Below, piece by piece: positions 1-8,159 of a stretch of DNA of 64,000 nt. Each line of letters begins with the position of its first letter. Position 1 is the first letter of the stretch. The translations under genes were made by a program, and so were the position numbers. Under the pieces are notes generated by a model. The model had not been told where the DNA came from. It saw only the letters and a list, made by a program, of their open reading frames with translations, and searched no databases. Origin of the DNA: Firm-04 sp045617625 (GTDB taxonomy: Bacteria > Bacillota > Clostridia > Oscillospirales > Ruminococcaceae); assembly GCA_045617625.1 (NCBI GenBank), contig JAZLJA010000055.1, forward strand, positions 1 through 64,000. Reading direction: 5' to 3'.

Positions 1-1
1 C

Positions 2-157
2 GGCACCACTTCGTCCGGTGAAACCACCACGACCACAAGCGGCACCACTTCGTCCGGTGAGACCACCACGACCACAAGCGGCACCACTTCGTCCGGTGAG
101 ACCACCACGACCACAAGCGGCACCACTACTTCCGGTGAAACCACCACAATCACTACC
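2..157 (+). repeat. 39-bp tandem repeats encoding Thr-rich linker
   Basis: Three nearly perfect 39-bp units and a fourth diverged one run head to tail in frame. They encode the O-glycosylation-type Thr/Ser linker before the XDoc module. The array probably continues upstream of the window. Differences between units are mostly synonymous (gaa/gag). Confidence 0.85.
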
Positions 158-1036
158 GAAACCACACCTACTGTCACCACCACGAAAGTTGTCACATCTT
201 ATGAGACTTCGTTCGAAGGTCCTACTCGCGTGTACTACTGGTCTCACGACAACCGTACATTCGAGCAGAGCGGCGGCCTCGAAGGCATGAGCGCACGCAT
301 TCTCCTTTACAAGTTCTATGTCAACGAGGACAACAAGATTGTGAACGCCAACGGTAAGGTACTTGGCGACTATGTTGAAGGCGAAGCTCCGAAGGCTGAA
401 TATGCATTCGATCTCAAGACTCTGGATGTTACCAAGCAGACCAGACCTGACGTCGATCACAACACGCCTGAGGATCTGTGGAACCTCAACAAGCCTGAAG
501 TCCACAAGCAGGAAGATGCTGCGAAGTTTGCTGATGAGCATAAGTTCCCGGTTGACTGTTACTACACTTGGGATGATTCCGTTGATCCTGACTTCAACAT
601 CAACAACGGCGAACCTCTCAAGCTCGGTCAGTTCAAGATCTTTATCGGTCTGAAGGGCGATACTACGCTGAACAACGAAGTTGACGCAATGGATGCAACG
701 CAAACGCTGAAGTTCTACGTCTACATTACAGTCATGGGCAAGGAATACTATGAGCTGAATGCTGATGAGGACCTGCAGGAACTCGCATTCTACGTCAGTG
801 ACGTTTATACCAATATGGGCATGGATGATGACGCAATCACCAAGATCCCTGATGGTTTCAAGGCTGCTCACGCATACTACACGAACCTCGATGCACAGGA
901 TGCAACGAAGATTCTGAGCTACTACGTCCGCACCACGGTTATGCACATGAATGAATGTCCTCCCGGACATATCGGCTGGACCTATGTTTGCGGATTCGAT
1001 TACCTCGATGAGATCAACGGCGACCTGATGGAATAA
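2..1036 (+). CDS. Cellulosomal protein with C-terminal X-dockerin, 5' end outside window (CttA- or scaffoldin-like)
   Basis: The reading frame is open from the first bases, so the N-terminus is missing; 344 residues are visible. They start with a Thr-rich linker of about four 13-residue repeats (GTTSSGETTTTTS) and continue from about residue 65 with an X-module plus dockerin closely similar to the C-terminus of the next gene. The first calcium loop reads IGLKGDTTLNNEVDAMDAT and a weaker second repeat reads TNLDAQDATKIL, separated by an insert of about 55 residues. This layout matches the XDoc of R. flavefaciens CttA and ScaB (IGLKGDTDLNN, then DAT), which bind the surface cohesin ScaE. Because the linker and XDoc sit beside a scaffoldin gene, as scaB and cttA are neighbours in R. 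flavefaciens, a CttA-like substrate-binding protein is plausible, but the missing half is needed to tell it from a scaffoldin or enzyme. Confidence 0.8.
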   Translation, partial: GTTSSGETTTTTSGTTSSGETTTTTSGTTSSGETTTTTSGTTTSGETTTITTETTPTVTTTKVVTSYETSFEGPTRVYYWSHDNRTFEQSGGLEGMSARILLYKFYVNEDNKIVNANGKVLGDYVEGEAPKAEYAFDLKTLDVTKQTRPDVDHNTPEDLWNLNKPEVHKQEDAAKFADEHKFPVDCYYTWDDSVDPDFNINNGEPLKLGQFKIFIGLKGDTTLNNEVDAMDATQTLKFYVYITVMGKEYYELNADEDLQELAFYVSDVYTNMGMDDDAITKIPDGFKAAHAYYTNLDAQDATKILSYYVRTTVMHMNECPPGHIGWTYVCGFDYLDEINGDLME

Positions 1037-1076
1037 TCTGTTCCTGACAGTTGTTGAAGATTGAATCAGCAACCCA

Positions 1077-1110
1077 AGAGACGGTACACGAAAGTGTACC
1101 GTCTCTTTTT
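1077..1110 (+). terminator. Rho-independent terminator of the truncated XDoc gene
   Basis: A 13-bp perfect stem with a GAAA loop is followed by a T run, 40 bases after the stop codon. The hairpin is nearly the same as the one after the scaffoldin gene at 5096-5130, so the 3' ends of the two genes are homologous beyond the coding region. Confidence 0.92.
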
Positions 1111-1131
1111 CTGTTATATCAGAAAAAAAGC

Positions 1132-1160
1132 TTGTATTTTTTATACGTATATGCTATAAT
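1132..1160 (+). promoter_or_regulatory. Sigma-A-type promoter for the scaffoldin gene
   Basis: TTGTAT at 1132-1137 and TATAAT at 1155-1160 are spaced by 17 bases. It lies directly after the upstream terminator and is the best promoter before the scaffoldin, which implies a leader of about 545 bases. Confidence 0.65.
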
Positions 1161-1712
1161 GATTCTATATAGGGATTTGTGAAACTGAACTGCGGCGTTT
1201 TGCCATGATGCATATTCGCCTGCCGATTCGTTTCACTGGGAGAATTACGCGTCGGTTCGTGTGCCCTGATTCGCCGTGTCACGGCAAACCGACAGCAAAC
1301 AGCCATGATCTGCGATGCTGCAGGCTTGGCGTATTCTAATCTGGGAGGTGAACTGCCAAATCCGCTTGTGAATATTGAAGCAAGGAACTTTCCCGCAAGG
1401 ACAGTACGGCATTTTATGCACATCACTTGTCCGATTCGGGAAACAGCGTGTGCGATGCGGGAACGCACATGCGATGCACAGAACGTCAGCGCAGACAGTC
1501 AGCGGCGAAGTCTGGGCAGTTCTGGTTTGACACAGGGGCTGGATCGCGGCTTGCCTCATATTTTCGTATTGTGACGCCGCAAAATTCCATTTTCAGCGCG
1601 GATTTCATCCTCTGATGTCGTATCCTGTACCCCCCAATCCGTGTGGATTGAAAAAATGAAATGGTTTTCGGTGTGCTGAGGATTCAACACATCTGAAAAC
1701 GGAAAGGGAAAC
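1161..1712 (+). other. Long leader / intergenic stretch before the scaffoldin
   Basis: No convincing gene is seen in these 550 bases; the short frames on both strands lack ribosome sites and family resemblance. Just before the start there are two hairpins: a perfect 6-bp stem with a GTGT loop at 1635-1650, and a longer interrupted stem at 1664-1700 ending beside the ribosome site at 1701-1707. It may be an untranslated leader with a regulatory or stabilising role; this is inference. Confidence 0.4.
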
Positions 1713-4700
1713 ATGATGAAGAGACTAATATCGGCACTTTCTTCCCTATGTCTTGGAGTCACCTCCATGTTGGGCGCATTTTCTGCTTTGCCGGCAGCAG
1801 CAGCAGGCAGTGTGACCTACACAGGTGACAAAGTTTCTGCAAAACCCGGCGAGACCGTTACAGTCGGTTTTCAGGTTTCAGGCGATTCGGGTACCGCAGG
1901 TGCGCAGTTGTTCTTCGATTTCGGCGGACTCCAAAATGTCGATTTGGCTGAGAGCGATAATCCTGCGTACGATACGGAGATGATCTGGAACGCGAAAAAC
2001 GGCTGTGTGACATGGTCGGGCGACAGAAATGTCAAGGCAAAAGACGGAACCTATGCGTTTATGTTTGAAGTGACCGTGCCTCAAAACGGCAGCGGTCAAT
2101 ATGAAATCAAGCAGAATACTGCGGAGCTGAATTCTGTGGAGGACCGCGACACAAACAAGCTTTCGCTTTCGCTTTCCCCGATTGTGATTACGGTTTTGGG
2201 CGGCTCTACTGACACACCTCCCGCAAGCAATTCCCTGACCTGGACGGGCGACAAGGTCACTGCAAAAGCAGGCGAAACCGTTGAAGTCGGCTTCAAGGTC
2301 AGCAACGACCCCGGCACGGCAGGTGCACAGATGTTCTTCGATTTCGGTCAGCTGACGAATGTCGATTTGGCTGAGAGCGACAACCCCGCATATGATACGG
2401 AACTTATCTGGAATGCAAAGAACGGCTGCATCACATGGTCGGGCGACAGAAACGTCAAGGCAAAAGACGGTACCTATATCGTCCTCTTTGAAGTCAAGGC
2501 ACCGACTACCAGCGGCACTTACTACATCAAGCAGAACACCGCAGAACTCAACTCTGTTGAAGACAGAGACACCAACAAGATCGCGCTGAACTTCATTCCT
2601 GCACAGATCATTGTTGAGGGCGGCTCTACTGATACACCTTCCGCATCCGATTCCCTGACCTGGACAGGCGATAAGGTCACTGCAAAAGCAGGCGAAACCG
2701 TTGAAGTCGGCTTCAAGGTCAGCAACGACCCCGGCACGGCAGGTGCACAGATGTTCTTCGATTTCGGTCAGCTGACGAATGTTGACATGGTCGAAAGCGA
2801 CAACCCCGCATATGATACGGAACTCATCTGGAATGCCAAGAACGGCTGCATCACATGGTCGGGCGACAGAAACGTCAAAGCAAAAGACGGTACCTATATC
2901 GTCCTCTTTGAAGTCAAAGCACCGACCACCAGCGGCACTTACTACATCAAGCAGAACACCGCAGAACTTAACTCTGTTGAAGACAGAGACACCAACAAGA
3001 TCGCGCTGAATTTCATTCCTGCACAGATCATCGTGACCGATGCAGAAGCTTCCATGAACCTCGTCGGTGACAAAGTCAATGGCGTGGCGGGTCAGACCGT
3101 ACAGTTCGGTTTCAGCTTTGATAAAGCTGTGCCGCTGGCAGGCGGTCAGATCTTCTTCGACTTCGGCTCGCTGACAGATGTTGAACTGGTCGAAAGCGAC
3201 AATCCTGCATTCGATTCTGAATTTATCTGGAATGCAAAGAACGGCTGTGTTACATGGTCGGGCGACAAGAACAAGACACCTGCTGATGGTTCGTATCTTG
3301 TCGAATTCACCGCAAAGGTGCCTGCGAATGCATCCGGTTCGATCGAAGTCAAGCTGGATGAAACGCAGCTCAATTCTCTCGAAAACCGTGATACCGTTTC
3401 TCAGCCGTTTAACCTCACACCTGCTGTCATCACCATCATTGATCAGGAGGAGAGCGGCAAGGCGGCATGGAACATCGGTAAAGCAACTTGTCAGGGCGGC
3501 ACCGAAGTCAAGGTACCTGTCACCGTTACACAGGATGACGGCACCGCAGCATTTGTCGCAAGCTTCAAGATCGCTCCAGAACTGACGTTCAAGGGCTTTG
3601 AATGGGGCAAGGGCTATTCCGGCGGCGAAGCACTGATGAACAATGGCAAACTGACCGTCGTCTGGGATGAAGCAGACGGCAACGACACCAAGGCAACCTC
3701 CAATCCTGTATGCTATCTCGTATTCACTGCTCCCGATAAGATCGGAGAATACAAAGTGGAATTTGACAGCCTGGAAGTGACCAATCACAGCGGCAATGCA
3801 CTTGAAGTCACCACGACAAACGGCGCAGTGGTTGTCAACAAGGATGCGGCAGTCACAGGCAATGCAGTCTGGAAGCTGGGCGCAGAGACTGTCAGTGCAG
3901 GCGGCACAGTGAAAGTGCCTGTGTATGTCACGGCAGATGACGGCACCGCAGGCTTTGTGGCTTCGTTCAAGCATTCCGATGCTCTGACATTTGAGGGCTT
4001 TGAATGGGGCAAGGGCTATTCCGGCGGCGAAGCACTGATGAACGATGATAAGCTGACGGTTGTCTGGGATGAGGCTGACGGCAACAATGCAAAGGCTTCT
4101 TCCGAACCGATCCTCTATCTGACGTTTACAGCTCCGTCGGTCGGCGGCGAATATTTCGTTGATTTCGACACCGTGGAAGCAACCAACGAATCCGGCGGCG
4201 AGATCAAGGTTTCCACCACGGGCGGCTCCGTGACAGTTTCCGGCGGCGCACCCACTCCGAAGATCGTCACCGCTTATGAAACGATCTTCAATCCTCCCAC
4301 CCGCATTTACTACTGGTCGCACGATGACCGCAGCTTTGAGGAGAGCAAGGGTCTTGCAAACATGACCGCACAGATCGTCCTCCACAAGTTCTACGTCAAC
4401 GATGCGAACAAGATCGTCGATGCAAACGGTAATGTTCTGGGCAGCTATACCGAAGGTAAGGTGCCGGATGTCAACTTTGCATTTGAAACCAAGACCAAGG
4501 ATATCACACCGTTCGTCAAGCCTGAATTCGGCAAGAATTCCCCGAAGGAAATCTGGGACAGCGAAACGCACGAAGTCGGCAAATATCGTGCAGAGGAGCA
4601 TCAGTTTGATGTGGAGTGCATCTACACATGGGATGAATCTCTGGGTGAGGACTTCGATATCAACGACGGCGAACCCATGAAGTTTGGCGAATTCCAGATC

Positions 4701-5084
4701 TTCATCGGCTTGAAGGGCGATACCGACCTCAACAACCGTGTGGAGTCGAATGACGCTACCAAAGTACTGCAATATTACGTTTACATCACGGTAATGAACA
4801 AGGAATCTTGTCCGCTTGCTCCTGATGACGAATTGCAGGAACTGTCGTTCTACCTGAGTGATGTCATGACGCCTTGCGGCATGGATGACAGCGCAGCACA
4901 GGCACCGGACGGCTTTAAGGCAAAACACGCATATTATACCAATCTGGATGCAGAGGATGCATCGAAGATTCTGACCTACTATGTCCACGTAGAGGTCATG
5001 CACAAATATCCCGCAGGCCACGAAGCATGGACTGCTATTTGCGGTTTTGATTTCCTTGATGAGATCAACGGCAACCTGTTCTGA
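1713..5084 (+). CDS. Scaffoldin with six cohesins and C-terminal X-dockerin (ScaB-like)
   Basis: This 1123-residue secreted protein is a cellulosome scaffold. A signal peptide covers about residues 1-31. Six cohesins follow in two kinds. Numbers 1-4 (about 33-163, 175-310, 315-447, 448-580) share FFDFG, ESDNPA and WNAKNGC..TWSGD. Numbers 5-6 (about 584-715 and 717-845) share FVASFK, GYSGGEALMN and VVWDEADGN. The C-terminus (about 850-1123) is an X-module and dockerin: first calcium loop GDTDLNNRVESNDAT near residue 1003, second repeat TNLDAEDASKIL near 1076. In R. flavefaciens the XDoc of ScaB binds the wall-anchored cohesin ScaE and the ScaB cohesins carry ScaA and enzymes; two cohesin kinds and an XDoc make this the ScaB counterpart by inference. 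The ribosome site is GGAAAGG at 1701; an ATG one codon later is also possible. Only cohesins 2 and 3 are nearly identical. Confidence 0.9.
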   Translation: MMKRLISALSSLCLGVTSMLGAFSALPAAAAGSVTYTGDKVSAKPGETVTVGFQVSGDSGTAGAQLFFDFGGLQNVDLAESDNPAYDTEMIWNAKNGCVTWSGDRNVKAKDGTYAFMFEVTVPQNGSGQYEIKQNTAELNSVEDRDTNKLSLSLSPIVITVLGGSTDTPPASNSLTWTGDKVTAKAGETVEVGFKVSNDPGTAGAQMFFDFGQLTNVDLAESDNPAYDTELIWNAKNGCITWSGDRNVKAKDGTYIVLFEVKAPTTSGTYYIKQNTAELNSVEDRDTNKIALNFIPAQIIVEGGSTDTPSASDSLTWTGDKVTAKAGETVEVGFKVSNDPGTAGAQMFFDFGQLTNVDMVESDNPAYDTELIWNAKNGCITWSGDRNVKAKDGTYIVLFEVKAPTTSGTYYIKQNTAELNSVEDRDTNKIALNFIPAQIIVTDAEASMNLVGDKVNGVAGQTVQFGFSFDKAVPLAGGQIFFDFGSLTDVELVESDNPAFDSEFIWNAKNGCVTWSGDKNKTPADGSYLVEFTAKVPANASGSIEVKLDETQLNSLENRDTVSQPFNLTPAVITIIDQEESGKAAWNIGKATCQGGTEVKVPVTVTQDDGTAAFVASFKIAPELTFKGFEWGKGYSGGEALMNNGKLTVVWDEADGNDTKATSNPVCYLVFTAPDKIGEYKVEFDSLEVTNHSGNALEVTTTNGAVVVNKDAAVTGNAVWKLGAETVSAGGTVKVPVYVTADDGTAGFVASFKHSDALTFEGFEWGKGYSGGEALMNDDKLTVVWDEADGNNAKASSEPILYLTFTAPSVGGEYFVDFDTVEATNESGGEIKVSTTGGSVTVSGGAPTPKIVTAYETIFNPPTRIYYWSHDDRSFEESKGLANMTAQIVLHKFYVNDANKIVDANGNVLGSYTEGKVPDVNFAFETKTKDITPFVKPEFGKNSPKEIWDSETHEVGKYRAEEHQFDVECIYTWDESLGEDFDINDGEPMKFGEFQIFIGLKGDTDLNNRVESNDATKVLQYYVYITVMNKESCPLAPDDELQELSFYLSDVMTPCGMDDSAAQAPDGFKAKHAYYTNLDAEDASKILTYYVHVEVMHKYPAGHEAWTAICGFDFLDEINGNLF
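2199..3038 (+). repeat. 420-bp tandem duplication (cohesins 2 and 3)
   Basis: Two direct units of 420 bases (2199-2618 and 2619-3038) differ at only a few positions, mostly synonymous. They cover cohesin 2 and cohesin 3 with the spacer STDTP. The other cohesins are clearly diverged at DNA level, so this is a recent duplication or gene conversion. Confidence 0.85.
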
Positions 5085-5095
5085 TCACAACAGCA

Positions 5096-5130
5096 AGAGA
5101 AGGCACACGAAAGTGTGCCGTCTCTTTTTT
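5096..5130 (+). terminator. Rho-independent terminator of the scaffoldin gene
   Basis: A 13-bp stem with one mismatch and a GAAA loop is followed by six T. It lies 11 bases after the stop and is almost the same as the hairpin at 1077-1110. Confidence 0.92.
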
Positions 5131-5143
5131 GGGGATAAAGTAT

Positions 5144-5191
5144 GGGGGTACCCTATGAAAGGGTTCCCCCATGTTTAATGCATCGCAGATA
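5144..5191 (-). repeat. Dispersed intergenic repeat, copy 1
   Basis: A hairpin with ATGGGGG/CCCCCAT arms is followed by AATGCATCGCAGATA, the reverse complement of the repeat core TATCTGCGATGCATT. It lies between the convergent scaffoldin and lipoprotein genes. The hairpin resembles the one at 59831-59868. Confidence 0.6.
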
Positions 5192-5221
5192 TAACTTTTG
5201 TGAATAAGGAGTCATAAATGT

Positions 5222-5782
5222 TCAGTTAGTCTCATATAATGTATCGTAGAGGTAGGTTTTGCCGTCATAGCAAAGCACATACCATTCGAGGTCGGCAGGC
5301 TCACCTGTGCCGCTGCCCGTGGTGATCTCGGTTGCCGTGAAATGATAGCAGTCGTCGAGTGCTTCGGTGAGATTATAGTTTTTCTTCAGAATCTCCTGCA
5401 TTTTTGTCAAGGAATCCTCTGTCAGCTGCAAAATCTCATTGATGTTGACCTGCACCTTGTAATTCTCACCATAGTTGTCCGCGTACCAATCGCTGTTGGC
5501 TTTCATTGCCTCATCGTAGCTTGTTTTGATGTTCTCGTCGATCCACTTTTTTTCCAGATCAATGTAAAAATCAGGGTATGTGGACATCGCAAGATCAAAA
5601 TTACCGTCGCGCATTCCTGCATAATACTGCTCCAGCAGTGATTTGATGCGCGGATAGATGTCCTCGACATTGCCCTCCACACCGTCTTTGGTGACTGTCA
5701 CCGCGCTGCTGTAATCGACCTTTTCGTTGCAGGCAGTGAGCAAAAGCAGTGCCGCGGCACCGCAGAGAAAAATTCGTTTCAT
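5222..5782 (-). CDS. Putative lipoprotein, function unknown
   Basis: The 186-residue product begins MKRIFLCGAAALLLLTAC, a lipoprotein signal with lipobox LTAC, so the protein is expected to be lipid-anchored outside the membrane. The rest is a soluble, mixed-charge domain without a motif I recognise; it resembles small secreted fold domains with alternating helices and strands. The start is chosen because AAAGGAAA lies seven bases upstream; an in-frame start 14 codons earlier has no ribosome site and would bury the signal peptide. It is transcribed alone, convergent to the scaffoldin. Confidence 0.75.
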   Translation of the reverse strand: MKRIFLCGAAALLLLTACNEKVDYSSAVTVTKDGVEGNVEDIYPRIKSLLEQYYAGMRDGNFDLAMSTYPDFYIDLEKKWIDENIKTSYDEAMKANSDWYADNYGENYKVQVNINEILQLTEDSLTKMQEILKKNYNLTEALDDCYHFTATEITTGSGTGEPADLEWYVLCYDGKTYLYDTLYETN

Positions 5783-5885
5783 GACTGCATTTCCTTTCGC
5801 TGATGAACAGATTGAAGTAAGCAAAAATTACTCATTATTCACGGATTTTCTCTAGTATATCATGTTTTTTTCGCTGCGTCAAGCA

Positions 5886-5915
5886 TTGACAACCGCGGTG
5901 CCGCTGTGATATAAT
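5886..5915 (+). promoter_or_regulatory. Promoter of the zinc-ribbon/dacF/ispH-rpsA unit
   Basis: TTGACA at 5886-5891 and TATAAT at 5910-5915 are spaced by 18 bases, about 70 bases before the next start. Confidence 0.8.
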
Positions 5916-5986
5916 ATAAATTGGTGTTTTCTATGGATTTCACCGCATGAAAAAAGGAATCAGATGTTGAAAAGGAGTGCTTTCAT

Positions 5987-7051
5987 ATGGCAAAGCAACA
6001 CAAAGCACACGGCGCAGGTTATCGTGTCTTTCATTCGATCTTATGCGTCATTGCAACGCTCATTTTACTGGGCTGCATCACCACGGCTGCTGTTATGCGC
6101 TATTATCTCAAATCGGACAGTCTCACAAACTCTGTGGCATCGCTGGAACTGGGCGGCACAAAAGTACCGTTCACCAAGCAGACTGTTGCAGAAATGATCC
6201 GTTCAGAATACGGCACCGATGATCAGGTGACACCGGAAGATATGGAAACCGCGATCGACCAGCTTCAGATCCCGCAGTATGTCGCGGGAAAGCTGACCAC
6301 ATATTTCGATATGCTGCGCGGCAATACAGACACCGTTATTCAGATCCCCGCTGAAGAAATCGTGGCGATCCTTGAAAACAATCAGGATGCCCTTCACGAC
6401 AAGTGCATGATCCTCATTGAGGAAAGTGACAAAGCCGCGATTCGTCAGGCAGGCGAAGCAGGCGGCGCACTCGACACCGTCAACCGCATTTTTGACACGG
6501 TCTACGGTTCTCCTGCTCTCAGAATGCTCGCACGTTTCCGTGTCAGCATTTACAGAATCATTCTCGATCTGGTGCTGCTCGCACTTCTGCTCTGGAGATG
6601 GACAACCGTTTTTGCACGCTCTGAAAAGAAGCGTACAGGTGCGGTCAAGGGCATGGGCATCACGCTGCTTGTGCCGTCGATTCTGACGGTTGCAGCTTGC
6701 CTTGTCTCCGTTGTGATGGGCTTTTTCGCCAAAGACGGCGTCAAAGATCTGTCAGCTGTCATCAAGGAGGCACGCACGCCCGTTCTGCTTTACGGTTCTA
6801 TCACACTGTTTGCAGGCATTATCCTGCTGTGTATCGCAAAGCTTGCAAATCTGTTCTCCGCATCCAGAAAAGAGAAAAAGGAAAAGAAGCTTGCCGCTGC
6901 CCGGGAACAGGCAGATGCCGAAGAAAAGGCTCAGAATGCCCACTGCATCTACTGCAAGCGCACCATTAAGGCAGGCGCGAAATTCTGCACCTACTGCGGC
7001 AAAACGCAGGATGAATCTGGCAGTGAGGATGACGTTTCCTCCGCACTCTGA
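5987..7051 (+). CDS. Membrane protein with C-terminal zinc ribbon, function unknown
   Basis: The 354-residue product has a membrane helix near residues 18-40, an extracytoplasmic region of about 140 residues, and further helices near 190-215, 225-250 and 260-285. A charged Lys/Glu stretch leads to a CxxC...CxxC zinc ribbon (CIYCKR and CTYCGK) near the C-terminus. I do not recognise the extracellular part. The start is supported by AAAAGGAG ten bases upstream. The gene heads a cluster with dacF (30-base gap), so an envelope role is a fair guess, but no function can be assigned. Confidence 0.75.
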   Translation: MAKQHKAHGAGYRVFHSILCVIATLILLGCITTAAVMRYYLKSDSLTNSVASLELGGTKVPFTKQTVAEMIRSEYGTDDQVTPEDMETAIDQLQIPQYVAGKLTTYFDMLRGNTDTVIQIPAEEIVAILENNQDALHDKCMILIEESDKAAIRQAGEAGGALDTVNRIFDTVYGSPALRMLARFRVSIYRIILDLVLLALLLWRWTTVFARSEKKRTGAVKGMGITLLVPSILTVAACLVSVVMGFFAKDGVKDLSAVIKEARTPVLLYGSITLFAGIILLCIAKLANLFSASRKEKKEKKLAAAREQADAEEKAQNAHCIYCKRTIKAGAKFCTYCGKTQDESGSEDDVSSAL

Positions 7052-7081
7052 CAGATATACAAAAACCAAGGAGCCGACAAA

Positions 7082-8140
7082 ATGGCAAAACAACGGAAAC
7101 TTCGCACCGACAGGATCGCGGTTGCAGGGCTGCTGTTCTTCCTGCTGATTGTAGGGCTGCTGATTGTTATTATGACAAATAGTGACACCGCTGCCGAGGA
7201 ATCCTCAGCCGCAGATGTCACCACTGCCGCGACAACAACAGTCTCAACCACCGAAACCACCACTACCACCACAACGACCGCCCTGCCGCTTGCAGAGGAT
7301 ACGGATATCCTTGCCAGAAACGCAGTGCTGCGCTCCACGAACACGAAAACCGTGCTGGCTGACCACGACGCAGATGCGGAGATTGCTCCTGCCTCCATGA
7401 CCAAGCTCATGACCATGATGGTCGTGCTGGACACCCTCACCCCTGCACAGCTTGACGGCGCGTTCGTCATGACACAGGATATCATCACACCGCTGCGTGC
7501 GCAGAATGCCGTTTGCGCAGGCTTTGCCAACGGCGAATCGTGCAGCATCACCGACCTGCTTTACGGCACGATGCTGCCGTCAGGTGCCGACGCCGCCACT
7601 GCCCTCGCCATTTATACCGCGGGCAACGTGGATGCGTTTGCTGACCTCATGAATGCCAAAGCCGCAGAACTCGGGCTTACGCATTCCCATTTTTTGAATC
7701 CCACAGGGCTTGACCAGGTCGGGCATTACAGCTCGGCAAACGATATCGCAGCACTTCTCGAATATGCCCTGCAAAACGAGACTGCACGCAAGATCATGTC
7801 CACTCCCGCACACTGCACCGCCGCGACCGCGCAGCATCCGAATGGTCTGATTCTCCAGAGCATCGTGTTCATGCGTCTCGGCGATAAGACGATCAACGGT
7901 TTGAAAGTCTGCGGCGGCAAAACAGGCTTCACCAACAATGCGGGACAGTGCCTCGCCTCATGGGCAGAGGATACAAGCGGCAATACTTTCATTTGTGTTG
8001 CAGCAGGCTGCGATGACCCGATGGACGCCATCTATGACACCCTCACCATTTACGACCGTTACAGCGGCGTGTGCGACGGCATCTATCAGCGGCCGCAGCC
8101 GCCTGCTGAAACAACCACAGCCGCCGATACCGCCGCATAA
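7082..8140 (+). CDS. D-alanyl-D-alanine carboxypeptidase, serine peptidase S11 (DacF/PBP5-type)
   Basis: The enzyme trims the terminal D-Ala from peptidoglycan stem peptides outside the membrane. The 352-residue product has an N-terminal membrane anchor (about 12-32), a Thr-rich linker (about 46-67) and a penicillin-binding S11 domain. The catalytic SxxK is SMTK at 105-108 and the KTG triad is at 280-282 (GGKTGFTN). The second motif reads SGAD at 167-170 instead of the usual SGN, an atypical feature. The C-terminal beta domain of longer PBP5 enzymes seems missing. AAGGAG lies eight bases before the start. It is 30 bases after the zinc-ribbon gene and 19 bases before ispH-rpsA. Confidence 0.9.
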   Translation: MAKQRKLRTDRIAVAGLLFFLLIVGLLIVIMTNSDTAAEESSAADVTTAATTTVSTTETTTTTTTTALPLAEDTDILARNAVLRSTNTKTVLADHDADAEIAPASMTKLMTMMVVLDTLTPAQLDGAFVMTQDIITPLRAQNAVCAGFANGESCSITDLLYGTMLPSGADAATALAIYTAGNVDAFADLMNAKAAELGLTHSHFLNPTGLDQVGHYSSANDIAALLEYALQNETARKIMSTPAHCTAATAQHPNGLILQSIVFMRLGDKTINGLKVCGGKTGFTNNAGQCLASWAEDTSGNTFICVAAGCDDPMDAIYDTLTIYDRYSGVCDGIYQRPQPPAETTTAADTAA

Positions 8141-8159
8141 CATATAAAGGAGAACCGCC

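Noticed and set aside
2..157. Possible CRISPR-like array of 39-bp repeats
   Set aside because: The units are contiguous without spacers and encode an in-frame Thr-rich linker.
1305..1574. Short open frames in the scaffoldin leader
   Set aside because: No ribosome sites, no similarity within the window and frames overlap on both strands; they are more likely chance.
1878..5021. A 1047-codon open frame antisense to the scaffoldin
   Set aside because: It mirrors the repeated cohesin codons of the plus strand, is Cys/Asp/Ile-rich without domains, has no ribosome site and lies fully inside a strong gene.
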